Source: CAYNRG01 sp047974855
Lineage (GTDB): Bacteria; Bacillota_I; Bacilli_A; Erysipelotrichales; Erysipelotrichaceae
Assembly (NCBI GenBank): GCA_047974855.1
Contig: JBKECT010000021.1
Location: 1-43,667, forward strand
Direction: 5' to 3'
DNA length: 43,667 nt
The first letter of the stretch is position 1. The number at the start of each line of letters is the position of its first letter. Shown in pieces: positions 8,495 to 17,132 of the stretch. A program made the position numbers and the translations under genes. The notes under the pieces are model-generated. The model was not told the origin of the DNA. It did not search any database and was given only the letters and a program-made list of their open reading frames with translations.

Positions 8495-9829
8495 TTAATT
8501 CTTAAGCCAATTTGCCTTATGATAAAACAGCGACGTCATTACTCCAGCCATTGTCCATGTCACGCTATATCCCCATGCAACAAGGTTAATTGTGTTAAAA
8601 ATCGGCATCCCAAAGCCCAAGAAAAGCTGTCTTGAAACAACTAGTGTTGCGATAGATACTGCCATTGGGACTAAAGTAATTCCATTTGCACGCAATGCCC
8701 CTGAATACACTTGATGGAAAATAAGTCCAATGTAGAACGGAATCATTGTTCTCATCGCGGTTGCACCAACTTGAATTACCTCAGCTTCAGATGCAAATAT
8801 TTTTACGCACTCATCTGCAAAAATCCAAATCGGTACACCTAGCAAAACAATGGATATTAATGCCATCTTTAATGTGCTATTAACTCCCTTGCGTACTCTT
8901 TCCATTTTGCCTGCACCAATATTTTGTGAGCAATATGTTGTAATCGCTAAAGAGAAGCTGTTAATTGGTAAGGCTATGAAGTTATCAAATTTAAGTGCTG
9001 ATCCAAAGCCTGCTACAGCAGCAGATCCAAAGCCATTAATATATGCTTGTACTAAAACGTTTGAAAAAGAAACAATCATATTTTGAAGTCCTGATGGAAT
9101 TCCAATGCGAACAATTTCTTTCAACACCGGCACGTCAATCCCAATTTTTTTAATCTCCAAGCGATAACTTTCTTTGGTTGTTAATAATGTAATGATTACT
9201 AAAATTGCCGACACGCCTTGAGCAATAAGCGTTGCCCATGCTACCCCAGCAACCCCCATATTAAATTGAACAACAAACACAAGGTCCAAGACAATGTTAA
9301 TGATGCTAGCACAAACCAAAAAATAAAGTGGTCTTTTTGAATCCCCTGTTGCTTGCAAAATCCCAGTCCCAGCATTGTATATTGTCACAAAGATAATTCC
9401 CAAAAAGTAAATTTGAAGGTATTCAGTTGCTTGCGCCAAAGTATCCAAAGGAGTTTGAGTTAATTCTAAAAACCAGCCAGATAAAAAATATCCAATTCCC
9501 ATTATAATCACACCAAATACAAGTGCAATCGTGATAAATGTGTGGACTGTAACCGATAATTCTTTATCTTTTTGTGCACCAAAACATCTTCCCACAAGCA
9601 CTCCTGCCCCTGTTGCCAGCCCCATAAAAAACCCAATAATCAAATTAATCAGTGGTGTACTAGCACTTACCGCAGCCAGTGCTGTTTTACCTACATACTG
9701 GCCGACTACGATAGAATCCACTGTATTATAAAGTAATTGAAATAGGTTTCCTAATAAAAGCGGAATAGTAAACATTAAAATACTTTTCCAAATAACCCCT
9801 GTTGTTAGCTTCGATTCTTGTCTAGTCAC
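8495..9829 (-). CDS. MATE-family multidrug/Na+ exporter
   Basis: A polytopic inner-membrane protein of 444 residues, the usual MATE length, with about 12 hydrophobic segments. The N-terminal segment TIPLLLGNLFQLLYNTVDSI and the VGRCFGAQKD loop near residue 80 are characteristic, and the second half repeats the pattern (GSALKFDNFIALPINSFSLA and SQNIGAGK). Such proteins export organic cations using a Na+ or H+ gradient; the substrate here is not known. The start is GTG (9829) with AGAAGGAAA just upstream; no ATG fits. It is a single gene between ndt and the DUF349 gene. Confidence 0.9.
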   Translation of the reverse strand: MTRQESKLTTGVIWKSILMFTIPLLLGNLFQLLYNTVDSIVVGQYVGKTALAAVSASTPLINLIIGFFMGLATGAGVLVGRCFGAQKDKELSVTVHTFITIALVFGVIIMGIGYFLSGWFLELTQTPLDTLAQATEYLQIYFLGIIFVTIYNAGTGILQATGDSKRPLYFLVCASIINIVLDLVFVVQFNMGVAGVAWATLIAQGVSAILVIITLLTTKESYRLEIKKIGIDVPVLKEIVRIGIPSGLQNMIVSFSNVLVQAYINGFGSAAVAGFGSALKFDNFIALPINSFSLAITTYCSQNIGAGKMERVRKGVNSTLKMALISIVLLGVPIWIFADECVKIFASEAEVIQVGATAMRTMIPFYIGLIFHQVYSGALRANGITLVPMAVSIATLVVSRQLFLGFGMPIFNTINLVAWGYSVTWTMAGVMTSLFYHKANWLKN

Positions 9830-9908
9830 ATCGTTTCCTTCTTTCCCTTAATTTATTTATTATAGCACCTTTTATTCTGTTTGAATCGCTAAATTACACA
9901 AACTTAAC

Positions 9909-9930
9909 AAAAAGAGCTTTCGCTCTTTTT
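9909..9930 (-). terminator. Terminator after ndt
   Basis: AAAAAGAGC (9909-9917) and GCTCTTTTT (9922-9930) are perfect arms around TTTC. The hairpin starts at the ndt stop codon and ends in T5 on the minus strand. Confidence 0.85.
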
Positions 9931-10430
9931 TATTTTTTATCCAGAATTAATTCCAAGCTTTTAATAATTTTATTGGTGTAGTTTTGGTGATCATTTTCAA
10001 TTAACATCCCATATTTTTTCACAGCCCCAATAACATATAAATTTTTATAAACCCCATGTTGTTCTCCTACTGCTCCATTAGTGGCATTCCAGCGAACATC
10101 AGAAATAAGTCCCACAATTTTTTTACTAGGGGTTTGATCGCACAATGCTGCAAAATATCCCACTTCACAAGCAACTCCTGAATCAATTTCTAATCCGCCA
10201 TCTAAATTCGCAATCAAGATATCTGATGCAACTAATTCTTTGGTATCCAAGTTAAAGATATCCAGTGAAGTCACTTCGGCACTGTCATCACTTTTATCAT
10301 TAATTTCAGAATTTTCTTGTGGTAAATAAATTTGAACATCATATTTTTCACGAATTACAGCAACTACTTTTTTATTCCAATCTCGACTTGCTTCATCAAA
10401 TAGAGGTGATGCAAAATAAATTTTCTTCAT
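9930..10430 (-). CDS. ndt: Nucleoside 2-deoxyribosyltransferase
   Basis: Transfers 2-deoxyribose between nucleobases and serves purine/pyrimidine deoxynucleoside salvage in the cytoplasm. The 166-residue length is right for the family. The N-terminal MKKIYFASPLFDEASRDWNKK carries the nucleobase-side motif, and NLDGGLEIDSGVACEVGYFAAL carries the two Asp (about 77 and 83) and the nucleophilic Glu (about 89). AGGAGAAGAAATA precedes the ATG. It stands alone between two terminators. A class II, lactobacillus-like enzyme is likely; whether it prefers purines only cannot be told. Confidence 0.9.
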   Translation of the reverse strand: MKKIYFASPLFDEASRDWNKKVVAVIREKYDVQIYLPQENSEINDKSDDSAEVTSLDIFNLDTKELVASDILIANLDGGLEIDSGVACEVGYFAALCDQTPSKKIVGLISDVRWNATNGAVGEQHGVYKNLYVIGAVKKYGMLIENDHQNYTNKIIKSLELILDKK

Positions 10431-10489
10431 TATTTCTTCTCCTTTTTCTACTAATTTAATTATAGTCTATTTCTCTATAAGATAAAAGA

Positions 10490-10513
10490 TAAAAAAAGGA
10501 GACTTGCTCCTTA
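10490..10513 (-). terminator. Terminator of the gatCAB operon
   Basis: AAGGAG (10496-10501) pairs with CTCCTT (10507-10512) around a five-base loop and is followed on the minus strand by a run of T (10497-10491). The stem overlaps the stop codon of the 230-aa protein, the last gene of the operon. Confidence 0.85.
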
Positions 10514-11203
10514 TTCTCCACCCTCTACTTCCGGTGTTGGTGTTGCCTCTGGTATTGCCTCATTTCCATCATCCAATCCTCCGACTGTCATTTCATCATC
10601 AGGAGTTGCTGTTGGATTTAGTCGTGCTTCAACATCATCACGAAGTTCTTGTGCTAATTCTGCATCATTGGGCTCCGATAACAATTGATCAACATATTCT
10701 GCCATCATTGCATTTTTCACACGCCCCACAAGCACAAAGGAATCCGATGCACTTTCTGATGTTGGTAAGTTGTGAATATTAATTTCTAAATCATACATTC
10801 TCATCGTGCTAGTTGATGTAAAGTAAGTTTCTACTGCCAGCGTTGATGTCACCGCATTATAGACTTCATCCAATTTAGTTCTAATCACTTCTTCGTTTGC
10901 TGAATCTTCCACATCCACTGTAATTCTTAAAGTTGCTGAGATTAAGTTAACAGATGCCGATTCCACCCCACTTAACCCTTCAATAGAAGTCTCAATTGTT
11001 TTTATTTCAGCTGAGGTAATAGCAGGGTCTAAATCACCATCATAGCGATTCCCAAAAATCGGTTTTCCTGTGCTTAAGCTTGCAGATATAAGAATCCACC
11101 CAAAAATCAATATAGGTACAAGGATAATAATCCCACCAATTAAAATGATTTTTCCTGTTAAATCCATTTTCCTTTTTGTTGTTTTCTTCTTATTTTGTGA
11201 CAT
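10511..11203 (-). CDS. Single-TM surface protein of unknown function, end of gatCAB operon
   Basis: 230 residues with a very basic start (SQNKKKTTKRK), one membrane helix (about 20-43, KIILIGGIIILVPILIFGWIL) and a long acidic extracytoplasmic part ending in a Pro/Thr-rich tail (ATPTPEVEGGE). The middle alternates beta-like and helical segments with a pattern GVESASVNLISATLRITVDV, which could be a small alpha/beta domain. I do not recognise the family. The start is the ATG at 11203 because AAGGAGAG lies eight bases upstream; a GTG seven codons earlier would bury it. It follows gatB by 57 bases and precedes a strong terminator, so it is probably the last gene of the ligA-gatCAB operon. Confidence 0.78.
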   Translation of the reverse strand: MSQNKKKTTKRKMDLTGKIILIGGIIILVPILIFGWILISASLSTGKPIFGNRYDGDLDPAITSAEIKTIETSIEGLSGVESASVNLISATLRITVDVEDSANEEVIRTKLDEVYNAVTSTLAVETYFTSTSTMRMYDLEINIHNLPTSESASDSFVLVGRVKNAMMAEYVDQLLSEPNDAELAQELRDDVEARLNPTATPDDEMTVGGLDDGNEAIPEATPTPEVEGGE

Positions 11204-11260
11204 TGTATCTCTCTCCTTGCCCACTTCTTATTTTATATTACAAGATTTCTAGCTTTTTTG

Positions 11261-12694
11261 CTACTGTTTTATACGTTTTCCTAGCTCTTCTACTACCATT
11301 TTGTTCGTTAGCCCTGGATTTGCTTGCCCATTTGACTTTTTCATAATCTGTCCAACTAAAAATCCAACAGCTCTATCTTTTCCATTTTTATAGTCTTCAA
11401 TCGACTGAGGATTTTCATTTAGTACTTCCTCCACCAATCCTTGCAGTAGACCCGTATCGCTCACTTGTTTTAATCCCTTAGACTCAATTAAGTCTTGTAC
11501 TACTTTGCCACCCATCATTTCAGGAAACAACTCCTTTGCTTGTTTTCCAGAGATTTCTTGTTTTTCAATTGATGAAATTAGTGACGCAAGCTCTGGCGCT
11601 ATATTTTCTACAGCACTTATTTCTTGACTTGTTTTATTACACCAGGCTAAAACATCAACAGCCACCCAATTCCACGCCAACTTAGCGCTTGTTGTATGCT
11701 CCATAACCTTTTCGTAAAACTCTCCTAACTCTTTGTTGTTAATGAGCAAGTCACATTCACTCCCTTGAAGTTGATAATCTTTTTCATAGCGTTCTTTCTT
11801 TTCTTCAGGAAGCTCTGGTAGGTTTTCTTCAATCTCTTTAATCCATGCTTCATCTAAACGAATTGGTGGAATATTAGGCTCTGGAAAGAATTTATAATCC
11901 ACTGCCCCTTCTTTTAACCTCATCACAACCGTTGTTTTTGAGGCTTCATCAAACCGTCTTGTTGCCTGTTCGATTTTTCCTCCTGCATCTAATACCGTTT
12001 TTTGACGATCTATTTCAAACTCAATTGCTCGTTGTACATTATTGATGGAGTTCAGGTTCTTAATTTCATTTTTCACTCCAAATTCTGTTGCTCCTTTTGG
12101 TTTCAGTGAAATATTAACATCACACCGCATTGATCCCTCTTCCATCTTGACATCAGAAACTCCTAAATAATAAAGAGTTTGACGAAGTGATTCCACATAC
12201 GCTGCTGCTTCTTTTCCAGAAGTCATATCTGGCTCAGATACAATTTCTATAAGTGGTGTTCCAGAGCGGTTAAAGTCAATCAATGTTTCTTTTTCCATAT
12301 GAAATTGTTTTGCTGTATCTTCTTCCATGTGAATTCTATTAATTCGAATTTTTTTCTTTTCCCCATCTACCTCAACAACAACATAACCCGCCTGTCCTAA
12401 CGGATGAAATTGTTGGGTAATTTGAAAGCCTTTTGGTAAATCAGAATAGTAATAATTTTTTCGATCGAAGCGAACTAATGGATCTATCTCTAAGTGAAAA
12501 GCCATGCAGGCTTGCAATGCTTTACGTACTGCCTCCTTATTGACACTAGGTAATGTTCCAGGATGTCCTAGGTCAATTTCATTCACGCACGTATTAACTT
12601 CTGCCCCAAATTGACAAGGGGCACCAGAAAACATTTTAGTTTTGGTTTTTAATTCGCAATGGATTTCAATCCCTATAACTACATCGTATTCCAT
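11261..12694 (-). CDS. gatB: Asp-tRNA(Asn)/Glu-tRNA(Gln) amidotransferase subunit B
   Basis: The tRNA-binding and kinase subunit of GatCAB, which converts Glu-tRNA(Gln) to Gln-tRNA(Gln), and Asp-tRNA(Asn) where needed. The 477 residues are the usual length. It opens with YDVVIGIEIHCELKTKTKMF and has the cradle motif GTPLIEIVSEPDMTSGKEAAAYV and the SMRCDVNISL motif; the C-terminal YqeY-like tail (QANPGLTNKMVVEELGK) is intact. The N-terminal zinc cysteines of some GatB proteins are not present, as in many Firmicutes. The ATG directly follows the gatA stop, with GGAGGTGAA inside the end of gatA. Confidence 0.96.
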   Translation of the reverse strand: MEYDVVIGIEIHCELKTKTKMFSGAPCQFGAEVNTCVNEIDLGHPGTLPSVNKEAVRKALQACMAFHLEIDPLVRFDRKNYYYSDLPKGFQITQQFHPLGQAGYVVVEVDGEKKKIRINRIHMEEDTAKQFHMEKETLIDFNRSGTPLIEIVSEPDMTSGKEAAAYVESLRQTLYYLGVSDVKMEEGSMRCDVNISLKPKGATEFGVKNEIKNLNSINNVQRAIEFEIDRQKTVLDAGGKIEQATRRFDEASKTTVVMRLKEGAVDYKFFPEPNIPPIRLDEAWIKEIEENLPELPEEKKERYEKDYQLQGSECDLLINNKELGEFYEKVMEHTTSAKLAWNWVAVDVLAWCNKTSQEISAVENIAPELASLISSIEKQEISGKQAKELFPEMMGGKVVQDLIESKGLKQVSDTGLLQGLVEEVLNENPQSIEDYKNGKDRAVGFLVGQIMKKSNGQANPGLTNKMVVEELGKRIKQ

Positions 12695-14101
12695 CTATTT
12701 CACCTCCGCAACCTGGTCTTTTAACCCTGTTTCATTTTCGAACGCTTGCGCAATATTAAACATCTCACTTTCCTCGAAAGGACGACATGTTAAATTTATT
12801 CCTGTTGGGCAATTCTCAACAAATCCCATCGGTAAAGTGATTGATGGATAGCCTGAAAAATTACCTAATATCATAAAGTTGTCCGCTATCAACACTTCAT
12901 CTGTCATCATCTCTGTGCTTTCAGCATCAACTTTTGGAGCAATGTTGGGTGCTGCCGGTGCCACAAGACAATCTATCTCTTTAAATTCTTTAGCTAGTGC
13001 ATCCACCAAGACACGTCTAACCCGTTGAGCTTTTCTAAATAATTTTTCTTGGTTTTCTACAAATAATCCATAACTTCCAACCATCAATCGTTGACGGAGG
13101 TAATATCCAAACCCCGCTGTTCTGGAATTTGCCATCACTTCTTCTGCGCTTGCCCCTTCTTGTTGAACCCCAAATCGAACACCATCTAAATTGGCGTGAT
13201 TTGCTGTCGCCTCACAGTTTGCAATCAAGTAATATGTAGGTAAAATACTTCTCATTAAGTCTTGATCTAACTTTATTTTTTTAATAATGGCACCTTGTTT
13301 TTCCATGACTTGAATCAGTTCATTAAACTGATTTTTTATTTCTTCATTGTGAATGCTTTCAACAACATTCTCCAAAACACCAATAGTTTTCCCTTGAATC
13401 TTGCCACTTGCTTTTTCAGTGTAACACTCAACCTCTTTCAATGAACTTGTCATATCCAATTCATCACGTCCAGCTAACACCTCTAATGCATATGCTGCAT
13501 CCATTACATTCGTTGTAAAGTAGCCTACATGGTCTAAACTAGAAGCATAAGGAACAATTCCATAACGTGAAATACGTCCATAAGTCGGTTTTACCCCCAC
13601 AACTCCACAAAATGCTGCCGGCTTTCTAACCGAGTCACCCGTATCTGTACCAATTGCCAACGGAACTGCTCCACTTGCAACTAAAGCTGCACTTCCTCCA
13701 GAACTTCCTCCAGAAATACGGCTTAAATCCCATGGGTTTTTTACTGCTCCTGTTGCGGCATTAAGGTTTGTCCCCCCCATACCCAATTCATCCATAGATG
13801 CCTTTGCCACAATAATAGCCCCAGCATCTTTTAGCTTTTTTGTTATTGTTGCATCAAACACAGGAACATAATTATCTAAGATGCGACTAGATGCTGTGGT
13901 ACGTATACCCTTTGTACTCACATTGTCTTTTAACGCCACCATCACACCTGCCAATTTACCCTCACAATTCATGCTTTCAAGTTGATCTTGTACCTCAACA
14001 AAACTAACCACTGCATTTAGTTTGGGTTGATCTTGGTGTAATTTTTCTATTGTTTTCTCAGCCACTTGCTTTGCACTATCTTTTGTTATTTGTTTTTTCA
14101 T
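12695..14101 (-). CDS. gatA: Asp-tRNA(Asn)/Glu-tRNA(Gln) amidotransferase subunit A
   Basis: The amidase subunit of GatCAB, releasing ammonia from glutamine. It has 468 residues with the Ser-cisSer-Lys amidase signature: Lys in VALKDNVSTKGI, the Gly/Ser loop ISGGSSGGSAALVASGAVPL, and the nucleophile Ser in GTDTGDSVRKPAAFCG. The nucleophile loop reads TGDSVRKP where most GatA proteins have TGGSIRQP; the Ser is kept. Its ATG shares one base with the gatC stop (TAATG), so translation is coupled, and gatB follows without a gap. Confidence 0.96.
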   Translation of the reverse strand: MKKQITKDSAKQVAEKTIEKLHQDQPKLNAVVSFVEVQDQLESMNCEGKLAGVMVALKDNVSTKGIRTTASSRILDNYVPVFDATITKKLKDAGAIIVAKASMDELGMGGTNLNAATGAVKNPWDLSRISGGSSGGSAALVASGAVPLAIGTDTGDSVRKPAAFCGVVGVKPTYGRISRYGIVPYASSLDHVGYFTTNVMDAAYALEVLAGRDELDMTSSLKEVECYTEKASGKIQGKTIGVLENVVESIHNEEIKNQFNELIQVMEKQGAIIKKIKLDQDLMRSILPTYYLIANCEATANHANLDGVRFGVQQEGASAEEVMANSRTAGFGYYLRQRLMVGSYGLFVENQEKLFRKAQRVRRVLVDALAKEFKEIDCLVAPAAPNIAPKVDAESTEMMTDEVLIADNFMILGNFSGYPSITLPMGFVENCPTGINLTCRPFEESEMFNIAQAFENETGLKDQVAEVK

Positions 14102-14394
14102 TATTTTACCACCTTCGGCACAACCACATGCCCACTTTTTACTTTTGCCACATTTTTCATTGCTTCTTCTTGTGATATCACATGAGACACTGTATCCTCT
14201 CGCAAGTAACTTGTTTCTGTTTCAAATGGATACACCATTTCCTCTACCCCTTCGGTATTAATTCGATTTAAAAGTTCCATTTGCTTTTCTAACACTTCAA
14301 ACTCTGCAACACTTCTTATAAGTTCCTCTTCTGAACAATTGAACATACATTGCTGGGCTAAGGATTGAAGATGATCTTTATTTCTTTTATCCAT
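14101..14394 (-). CDS. gatC: Asp-tRNA(Asn)/Glu-tRNA(Gln) amidotransferase subunit C
   Basis: The small (97 aa) subunit that wraps around GatA and stabilises the GatAB complex. Sequence identity to other GatC proteins is low as usual, but the size, the position directly before gatA, and the C-terminal pattern (YLREDTVSHVISQEEAMKNVAKVKSGHVVVPKVV) are diagnostic: D-x-V, then a run ending in a hydrophobic V-P-K-V-V. The ATG abuts the ligA stop with GGAGGAAAA upstream, and the stop overlaps the gatA start. Confidence 0.93.
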   Translation of the reverse strand: MDKRNKDHLQSLAQQCMFNCSEEELIRSVAEFEVLEKQMELLNRINTEGVEEMVYPFETETSYLREDTVSHVISQEEAMKNVAKVKSGHVVVPKVVK

Positions 14395-16380
14395 TTATTT
14401 TTCCTCCTTCATTTTTTCACTAAACTCTATTTCACTCATTGTTAATACCCCTAATTCTTCAGCCTTTGCAAGTTTTGATCCAGCCGCTTGTCCATAAATA
14501 ACGATATCCGTTTTCTTAGATACACTCCCTGTCACAATGGCACCTAATTTTTCTAAAAGTGCTGTTGCTTCAGAGCGTCCGTATTGTTCCAATACTCCGG
14601 TTAACACCACTGTCTTTTGTGAAAAATACGATTTCACTACTTCACTTTGTTGATAGCTCATCACTACTTGTTCATCTTTTAAATTGGAAATTAACTGCTG
14701 ACTACTCTCTTCAGAAAAGTATGCCACAATAGCTTTAGCAGTAATCTCCCCTACATCTCCAATCTCTTGAAGTTCTTCTTCACTTGCACTCATTAGCTTT
14801 TCTATGCTTTTATAATGACTCGCCAACATCCGAGCTGCCTTAGATCCAACCTGTCGAATACCAAGTCCAAACAACAATTTATCAAGTCCCTTATCCTTAC
14901 TTTTTTCAATTGCTCGAATTAAGTTATCGTAGGATTTATCACCAAATTTATCTAGTTGAATCAGCGCTTCACGATGATTTTTTAACTTATAAATATCATC
15001 CACTTTGTTAAGCCATCCTGCTTTATGAATTTGCTCCACTCTTTTTTCACCCAATCCTTCGATATTCATCGCATCCCTTGAAGCAAAATGAGCAATGCTA
15101 CTCACAATACGAGCTGGACAATCACTATTAATACAATAATGTGCCGCTTCATCATCAAAACGATAAAGAGGCATTCCGCAGTCAGGACAACTTACCGGAA
15201 ATACGTAAGGCTTTTGGCTATGATCCCTTTCTTCTTGTAAACTTCGCACAACCTCAGGAATAATATCTCCTGCTTTTCGAACCACAACTCGATCCCCTAC
15301 GCGAATGTCTTTTTGCTTTATTACATCCTCATTATGAAGCGTCGCCGCACTCACTGTGCTACCTGCTAAATGAACAGACACTAGCTTTGCATTAGGCGTT
15401 GCCTTTCCCGTTCTTCCAACAGTAATAAAAATATCCTCCACTGTAGTTATCACTTCTTCAGCCGGAAACTTATAAGCTATCGCCCACTTTGGAACCTTTA
15501 CTGTATATCCTAATTGTTCCTGCATGGTAAAATCATTCACTTTAATTACAATCCCATCTATGTCATAGGGTAATAGGTACCTTTTTTCACCCATTTCTTT
15601 AATGTAATTCCATACTTCTTGACTACTTTTGAATAGTTTGGTATTTTCATTAATTTTAAATCCTAATTTCTTTGCCCACATTAAAGACTCATAATGAGTT
15701 TTCATTCCATAATTTTTTCCATCTGGAATATAATACCAAAAAGCATCCAATTTTCGTGATGCAGCAACCTTAGAATCCAATTGTCGAATTGACCCTGCGG
15801 CTGCATTGCGAGGGTTTGCAAATAGCACATCACCTTTTTCTTCTCGAATAATGTTTAGCTGATCAAAACTAGTTTTCGGCATATAAACCTCTCCACGTAA
15901 CTCTAACTCTTGATCATAATCTACAGTTAACGGAATAGATTTAATGGTTTTAACATTTTGGGTTACCTCTTCTCCAACTTCTCCATCTCCTCGAGTTAGG
16001 GCTTGATTGAAGTTCCCATCTTGATAAAGAATAGACATCGCAAGTCCATCAATTTTTAATTCTACGCAATACTCCACTTCGCCACATTCTTCTTCAAGTC
16101 GTCTTGCCCATGATTTTAATTCCTCTTCATTGAACACGTTTCCCAAAGATAACATTTTACGTTTATGCGCTACTTTGTTAAACTCCTCTAACACCTGTCC
16201 ACCAATACGCTGTGTTGGGGATAAATCATTTCTATATTCTGGATGCTCTTCTTCCAAGCGATTCAATTCTCTTAAAAGTTGGTCATAATCAACATCCGAA
16301 ATGGTCGGCTGGTCTAAAACATGATATTCATAATTGTATTGATCTAATTTTTCACGTAATTCATCAATTCGCTGTTTCAT
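14395..16380 (-). CDS. ligA: NAD+-dependent DNA ligase
   Basis: Seals nicks in replication and repair using NAD+. From the chosen ATG it has 661 residues, close to the E. coli enzyme. Domain order is complete: Ia domain with the YEYHVLDQP NAD-binding region, the adenylation domain with the nucleophile Lys in ELKIDG (about residue 109), the OB fold, a four-Cys zinc finger (CPDCGMPLY...HYCINSDCPARI), helix-hairpin-helix repeats, and a C-terminal BRCT domain (VVLTGVLEQYGRSEATALLEKLG). GGAGG sits seven bases before this ATG; the longer frame to 16422 runs through it. It has its own promoter and leads gatCAB in one operon. Confidence 0.96.
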   Translation of the reverse strand: MKQRIDELREKLDQYNYEYHVLDQPTISDVDYDQLLRELNRLEEEHPEYRNDLSPTQRIGGQVLEEFNKVAHKRKMLSLGNVFNEEELKSWARRLEEECGEVEYCVELKIDGLAMSILYQDGNFNQALTRGDGEVGEEVTQNVKTIKSIPLTVDYDQELELRGEVYMPKTSFDQLNIIREEKGDVLFANPRNAAAGSIRQLDSKVAASRKLDAFWYYIPDGKNYGMKTHYESLMWAKKLGFKINENTKLFKSSQEVWNYIKEMGEKRYLLPYDIDGIVIKVNDFTMQEQLGYTVKVPKWAIAYKFPAEEVITTVEDIFITVGRTGKATPNAKLVSVHLAGSTVSAATLHNEDVIKQKDIRVGDRVVVRKAGDIIPEVVRSLQEERDHSQKPYVFPVSCPDCGMPLYRFDDEAAHYCINSDCPARIVSSIAHFASRDAMNIEGLGEKRVEQIHKAGWLNKVDDIYKLKNHREALIQLDKFGDKSYDNLIRAIEKSKDKGLDKLLFGLGIRQVGSKAARMLASHYKSIEKLMSASEEELQEIGDVGEITAKAIVAYFSEESSQQLISNLKDEQVVMSYQQSEVVKSYFSQKTVVLTGVLEQYGRSEATALLEKLGAIVTGSVSKKTDIVIYGQAAGSKLAKAEELGVLTMSEIEFSEKMKEEK

Positions 16381-16404
16381 AACAATACCTCCAAAATCTT
16401 CATT

Positions 16405-16440
16405 ATTATACCATAGAAACACACTACCTAACCACTTTTC
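16405..16440 (-). promoter_or_regulatory. Promoter of the ligA-gatCAB operon
   Basis: On the minus strand an extended -10, TGGTATAAT (16413-16405), lies about 25 bp upstream of the ligA ATG. A weak -35-like GGTTAG sits 17 bp further up (16433-16428). Together with the terminator at 16467-16494, this makes ligA-gatCAB a separate unit from pcrA. Confidence 0.65.
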
Positions 16441-16466
16441 TTAGAAAGTATTTTACCCATTTTTAA

Positions 16467-16494
16467 TAAAAAAGATGATTTGTGACAAACCACC
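16467..16494 (-). terminator. Terminator between the C39-like gene and ligA
   Basis: On the minus strand GGTGGTTTG (16494-16486) pairs with CAAATCATC (16482-16474), nine pairs including two G-U, with a three-base loop and then TTTTTTATT. It ends the pcrA operon two bases after the stop codon at 16497. Confidence 0.8.
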
Positions 16495-16496
16495 TT

Positions 16497-17132
16497 CTAA
16501 TTATTAATACCAATTAAACAAACGGGAACTTGTACCCATTTCTTTTTTCCTGAACCCATCAATTGTTGTCTTAAATTTGTTGTGTAAATCGGAAAGCTTT
16601 GATTGTCTGCAAAATTATAAATAACACTTTGTTTTTCATCAAATTTTTGAAATGTAACATAGTGTGCTCCTACCAGTAATCGCCCATTTCCCCACCCACA
16701 ATAAGCATACCCATACAAGCATGCACTATGCTCTTTTGAAAATGATGTCAAATCAATTTTATTTCTTATCAGTTGCCACCACTTTTCCACTTTTATGCTA
16801 TATCCTTGTTTCAATAAGTATGCTTTAATACCTTTCACTTTAATTCCTAGCCACCCACGAAATGAGACATAGTTGGATTGTTCCATCGTTTTGATTAGAC
16901 TACTAAAATTGCTTTCTTTACCCATCATTCGCTCAACATTGTATAGAGCTATAACACCACACCCTATCTGACTCACTGTTTTATTACTTATTTTATAACT
17001 TGCAAACTCACAACAGGCTTGTCCATTTATAAACTCGCTTCTGCACACTTTTTTTATTTGGTCTTGTTCTTTGTTTTTTAGATAATTATCTTCGCTACTA
17101 AACCCTGCCATCCATCGTGTTAAACGACTCAT
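16497..17132 (-). CDS. C39-like (papain-fold) cysteine peptidase homologue coupled to pcrA
   Basis: A soluble protein of 211 residues without signal peptide or membrane helix. VSQIGCGVIALYNVERM (Gln55 and Cys58) resembles the SQ-x-GCG-x-x-A-L nucleophile motif of C39-like peptidases, and GAHYVTFQKF supplies a candidate catalytic His157, with NFADN (173-177) offering the third residue. The order Cys, His, Asn/Asp is correct for the papain fold. Four further Cys (30, 40, 41, 138) are unusual for the family. The ATG shares one base with the pcrA stop (TAATG). The family call is from motifs only. Proteins of this type are usually exported peptidases or bacteriocin processors; a cytoplasmic one after a helicase gene is odd. 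Confidence 0.6.
   Translation of the reverse strand: MSRLTRWMAGFSSEDNYLKNKEQDQIKKVCRSEFINGQACCEFASYKISNKTVSQIGCGVIALYNVERMMGKESNFSSLIKTMEQSNYVSFRGWLGIKVKGIKAYLLKQGYSIKVEKWWQLIRNKIDLTSFSKEHSACLYGYAYCGWGNGRLLVGAHYVTFQKFDEKQSVIYNFADNQSFPIYTTNLRQQLMGSGKKKWVQVPVCLIGINN

Noticed and set aside
9909..9930. Small RNA or CRISPR-like palindrome
   Set aside because: A single hairpin with a T-run at a stop codon is an ordinary terminator; no repeats with spacers were found anywhere in the window.
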